Made by a program: the position numbers and the translations under genes | Origin: Ruegeria sp. Ofav3-42 | Lineage (GTDB): Bacteria > Pseudomonadota > Alphaproteobacteria > Rhodobacterales > Rhodobacteraceae | Assembly (NCBI RefSeq): GCF_022347725.1 | Contig: NZ_JAKRGB010000017.1 | Location: forward strand, 1-64,000 | DNA: 64,000 nucleotides | Direction of reading: 5' to 3' | The notes under the pieces: generated by a model | What the model saw: only the letters and a program-made list of their open reading frames with translations | Database searches by the model: none | What the model was told of the DNA's origin: nothing | In this document: in pieces, positions 61,544-64,000 of the stretch | How positions within the stretch are numbered: the first letter of the stretch is position 1 | How the letters are laid out: the number at the start of each line of letters is the position of its first letter

Positions 61544-62221
61544 TTAACCTTCAAAGAGATACCCTGTTCCGCGAACTGTTTTAATGACCTGATCTCCAAA
61601 AGGTTTTTCAATCTTTGAACGTAACCTGCTGACATGTGTTTCCACTACACTGGTCGTGGGATCAAAATTCAGCCCCCAAACTTTTTCCAGCAGCATATTG
61701 CGCGTCAGAATGCGTCCCTTCGAGCGCATGAATGCCTCGAGCAGCCTGAACTCTTTGGTGTTCAGATCCACTGCAACTCCGCGTCGCGTACATTTCTGTT
61801 TCAAAAGATCCAGGTGGATATCTTTAGAAGACAGCGACACGGCGTCTGTAGTCAGTTTCCGATTGGCACGTCGACCCAAGGCCGCAACCCGCGCCTCAAG
61901 TTCAGAAAAGGCGAAGGGCTTCGCCAAATAGTCATCGGCCCCCGCCTCAAGGCCTTCAACGCGATCTTCAACGTCGCCCAAGGCAGTCAGGAACAGAACC
62001 GGTGTTTCGATACGAGCCGATCTCATGGTTTTAAGGACGGACAGGCCGTCCAGCTCCGGGACCATTCTGTCGAGGATCACAACATCGTAGTCCGAAGTCG
62101 TTGCCGCAATCAGCGCCTCTCGTCCATTGCTGAACCAGTCAACAACTTGCCCACTGCGTTTGAGGCCACATTGGATCCAGTCACCAATTTCAGGGTCGTC
62201 TTCAAGCAAAAGAATTTGCAT
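61544..62221 (-). CDS. OmpR/PhoB-family response regulator
   Basis: A 225-residue regulator. The receiver domain has the acidic pair in LLLEDDPEIG and the phosphorylated Asp51 in VVILDRMVPELDG. A winged-helix DNA-binding domain follows, with LNTKEFRLLEAFMRSKGRIL and VETHVSRLRSKIEK, and ends in GTGYLFEG. It pairs with the downstream kinase and, by position, is expected to control the ArnT-like operon. Confidence 0.9.
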   Translation of the reverse strand: MQILLLEDDPEIGDWIQCGLKRSGQVVDWFSNGREALIAATTSDYDVVILDRMVPELDGLSVLKTMRSARIETPVLFLTALGDVEDRVEGLEAGADDYLAKPFAFSELEARVAALGRRANRKLTTDAVSLSSKDIHLDLLKQKCTRRGVAVDLNTKEFRLLEAFMRSKGRILTRNMLLEKVWGLNFDPTTSVVETHVSRLRSKIEKPFGDQVIKTVRGTGYLFEG

Positions 62222-62281
62222 CGTGTTCAGCTCGCTTGCTGCGGGTGAAACTTGGCCGTTGGCACCCTGCTGTTTCTTACA

Positions 62282-62395
62282 TTAAGGAGCATAAACCGAA
62301 ACGCGATGTTCCGCACCGGGTTCATCCACCCGCCACTCAAGCTTTGCATCGGGGTTTTGGATCAGGTAACGCCAATTCCTTTGCCACCACTCTGC
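62282..62395 (-). pseudogene. Unidentified C-terminal gene fragment
   Basis: A frame of 37 codons bounded upstream by a stop reads AEWWQRNWRYLIQNPDAKLE and then WRVDEPGAEHRVSVYAP. The composition is protein-like and it ends in a proper stop, so it looks like the tail of a lost gene. I do not recognise the family. Confidence 0.35.
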
Positions 62396-62773
62396 CTAGT
62401 CGGTTACATAGGGATCTGAACATTAGTGCTACGTGGTGCGGATGGACCATTTAGAAAGGCTCTCGAGAACTTGTTTTGCTGATGGACAATCATTTCAGCC
62501 AGGTTAAGCTCTGGGCTTTTCCGCGACCTTGAGCAAAATTTACTTTTTTGTAAAAACGGCCAAAAAAGACATCCCCCCAAGTTTTGGCATCGAAGCAATC
62601 GCTTACTCGCCCGGTGGGTTCGTCTTCAGACAAGTTTTCTGATCGGGTTGACGCAGCTGCACGGTTTGTCGGTGACGATGACATGCAGTTCATGTAACCA
62701 GTCGATCAGCCATTTCAGAAAACACTAGGCGAACGACCTGGCAATGCCCCATCTTAGGGCCAACGAAAATCCG
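62396..62773. other. Non-coding stretch, possibly old mobile DNA
   Basis: No intact gene. A minus-strand piece near 62668-62715 reads WLIDWLHELHVIVTD, faintly like an integrase-core transposase (HTVLTDNG), but too little remains to name it. Confidence 0.3.
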
Positions 62774-63817
62774 CTAAGGGTCGGGGACAACCATTGTGTG
62801 TTCAGGTTTCCAGCTCAACCAGATTTCACCGCCCTCTGGCAAATCCGGGATGTCCTGATCGCGCGCGATGACCTTGAATGTGTTGCCGCCGTTTTCCAGA
62901 ATACAGGTAGCCATTGCGCCAGCAAAGATGCGTCGGACCAGTGTTGCGGGGATCTTGGAAATCTCATCCCCGCCGGGTTCCGAGGTTGAAATGCTCATGT
63001 TCTCGGGCCGGACAGCGAGAGTAGACTGCTCTGTCGCCCCGCTTGGCAGCTTGATATCCGCCCCGGCAGAGCTCAGCGCTGTGCCACTCTGAGCGGTCAG
63101 AATGTTTGCTTCACCCAGAAACTCGGCCGTGAAGATATCGACGGGGTTATTGTACACCTCCCGTGGTGGGCCGGCTTGAATCATTGTGCCCTGTCTGAGG
63201 ATGCCGATCTTGTCGGACAAAGTCAGAGCCTCCTCCTGATCGTGGGTTACAAAGATCGTAGTAATCCCAATCTCGCGCTGGATGCGCTTTAGTTCGATCT
63301 GCATGTCCACACGCAACGACTTGTCCAGCGCTGACAGAGGTTCGTCCAGCAGCAGCACTTTGGGATTGGTCACGATTGCCCGCGCCAATGCCACGCGCTG
63401 TCGCTGCCCGCCAGAAAGCTGGTGTGGTTTTCGGTCGCCCAACTGGCCAAGTTGAACAAGTTCCAGCGCCTCACCCACACGGCGGCGCTCTTCTGCGGCG
63501 CCAACTTTCCGCACGCGCAGACCAAAGCCTACATTGTCTGCCACGGTCATATTGGGAAACAGCGCATAGTTCTGAAACATCATCCCGATGTCGCGCTTTT
63601 CGACCGGAATGTTCTCGACAGATTGGTCGCCGATATAGATCGAGCCGCTGTCTGCAAAGATGAAACCTGCGATGGCGCGAAGCAAAGTTGTCTTGCCGCT
63701 GCCGGACGGGCCGAGCAGGGCAAAAAACCCGCCGTTCGGGAAATCCATGGTGACGTCGTTCAGCGCCTTGAGCGACCCAAAGGTCTTGGTAACGTTCTGG
63801 ACAGAGACTTCGGCCAT
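62774..63817 (-). CDS. ABC transporter ATPase, PotA/FbpC type
   Basis: A 347-residue ATPase: Walker A GPSGSGKTT, MMFQNYALFPNMTVADNVGF (Q-loop), signature HQLSGGQRQRVALARAIV, Walker B VLLLDEPLSALDKSLR, H-loop VTHDQEEAL. The C-terminal TOBE_2 domain (about 270-345) contains VRPENMSIS. This layout fits spermidine/putrescine, iron or 2-aminoethylphosphonate importers. The start overlaps the stop of the permease gene by one base, so it is the last gene of an operon whose other members lie beyond the right edge. Substrate not determinable here. Confidence 0.87.
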   Translation of the reverse strand: MAEVSVQNVTKTFGSLKALNDVTMDFPNGGFFALLGPSGSGKTTLLRAIAGFIFADSGSIYIGDQSVENIPVEKRDIGMMFQNYALFPNMTVADNVGFGLRVRKVGAAEERRRVGEALELVQLGQLGDRKPHQLSGGQRQRVALARAIVTNPKVLLLDEPLSALDKSLRVDMQIELKRIQREIGITTIFVTHDQEEALTLSDKIGILRQGTMIQAGPPREVYNNPVDIFTAEFLGEANILTAQSGTALSSAGADIKLPSGATEQSTLAVRPENMSISTSEPGGDEISKIPATLVRRIFAGAMATCILENGGNTFKVIARDQDIPDLPEGGEIWLSWKPEHTMVVPDP

Positions 63818-64000
63818 CAGCGCTCTCCTCCGAAATTTGAAAACCGGGCTGCAAACAGCATCACGGCCATTGAGATGACGATTATGATTGTCGAGATCGC
63901 ATTGATTTCCGGCGTGAACCCTTTGCGGATCGACGTGTAGATCAGCACCGGCAACGTGCTGTCACCGGGTTCGGACAGGAAATACGAGACGACGAACTGA
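63817..64000 (-). CDS. ABC transporter permease, C-terminal end (cut by window edge)
   Basis: The last 60 residues of a PotC-type permease: VVSYFLSEPGDSTLPVLIYT, then SIRKGFTPEINAISTIIIVI and a closing helix ending FAARFSNFGGER. SIRKGFTPEINAIST matches the C-terminus of polyamine-type inner-membrane subunits. The rest lies outside the window. It forms an operon with the ATPase. Confidence 0.8.
   Translation of the reverse strand, partial: QFVVSYFLSEPGDSTLPVLIYTSIRKGFTPEINAISTIIIVISMAVMLFAARFSNFGGER

Noticed and set aside
62400..62773. IS481- or IS3-type transposase remnant
   Set aside because: Only about 15 residues resemble an integrase core; the match could be chance.
1..64000. CRISPR arrays, tRNA or rRNA genes, prophage
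   Set aside because: No regularly spaced repeats, cloverleaf-like sequences or phage structural genes were noticed on either strand by reading; a covariance-model scan would be needed to exclude a tRNA completely.

Overview
This window looks like chromosomal (or chromid) DNA of an alphaproteobacterium, most likely a marine member of the Rhodobacteraceae (Roseobacter group). That is inferred from the style of the encoded proteins, the moderately high GC and the catabolic and osmolyte gene content; no rRNA or other marker gene is present to prove it. No tRNA, rRNA or CRISPR array was seen.

Layout. 1-3543: an edge-truncated IS110 transposase, a two-TM-pore potassium channel, and an orphan TctA permease followed by a GntR/UTRA regulator. 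3544-5440: a scar zone made of a dead IS6-family element and three unrelated gene remnants (XRE-cupin regulator, LysR regulator, pyruvate carboxylase). 5440-12005: an Lrp-type regulator diverging from a leucine dehydrogenase plus complete branched-chain 2-oxoacid dehydrogenase operon (E1 alpha, E1 beta, E2, E3). 12006-32023: an insertion-sequence graveyard (IS1182, IS3 and several IS6-family elements, all disrupted, some nested). Intact islands survive in it: a solitary ectoine synthase with an atypical SDR and a LysR regulator; a LysR regulator with two c-type cytochromes; a carbamoyltransferase homologue with a degenerate phosphate loop; a methanethiol oxidase (SBP56) with a membrane protein; a HlyU-like protein; and an L,D-transpeptidase. 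32124-35175: a flavin monooxygenase and cupin pair diverging from an AraC regulator.

35270-54512 is the functional centrepiece: a contiguous set of genes for tryptophan and anthranilate degradation through CoA thioesters. Tryptophan 2,3-dioxygenase, an alpha/beta-hydrolase arylformamidase and kynureninase would turn tryptophan into anthranilate. A 2-aminobenzoate-CoA ligase activates it, and a fused monooxygenase/Old-Yellow-Enzyme reductase (2-aminobenzoyl-CoA monooxygenase/reductase) dearomatises it. An SDR, an enoyl-CoA hydratase, an acyl-CoA dehydrogenase, a bifunctional hydratase/3-hydroxyacyl-CoA dehydrogenase, a thiolase, a thioesterase and a Rid-family protein are the candidates for ring opening, deamination and beta-oxidation. 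A complete LivJHMGF-type ABC importer and a MarR regulator sit in the same cluster. Near-identical palindromes built on TTCAAGCTTGAA lie in the livJ/marR and the formamidase/monooxygenase intergenic regions, suggesting one regulator for all three transcription units.

54939-62221: cell-envelope genes. A GT25 glycosyltransferase is followed by an operon of an ArnT-like GT39 enzyme, a polyprenyl-phosphate GT2 enzyme, a GtrA flippase-like protein and cytochrome b561. Upstream on the same strand is an OmpR-type response regulator and a histidine kinase with an acidic periplasmic patch. The arrangement resembles a PmrAB-controlled lipid A modification locus. 62774-64000: an ABC transporter ATPase of the PotA/FbpC type and the end of its permease, which runs off the window.
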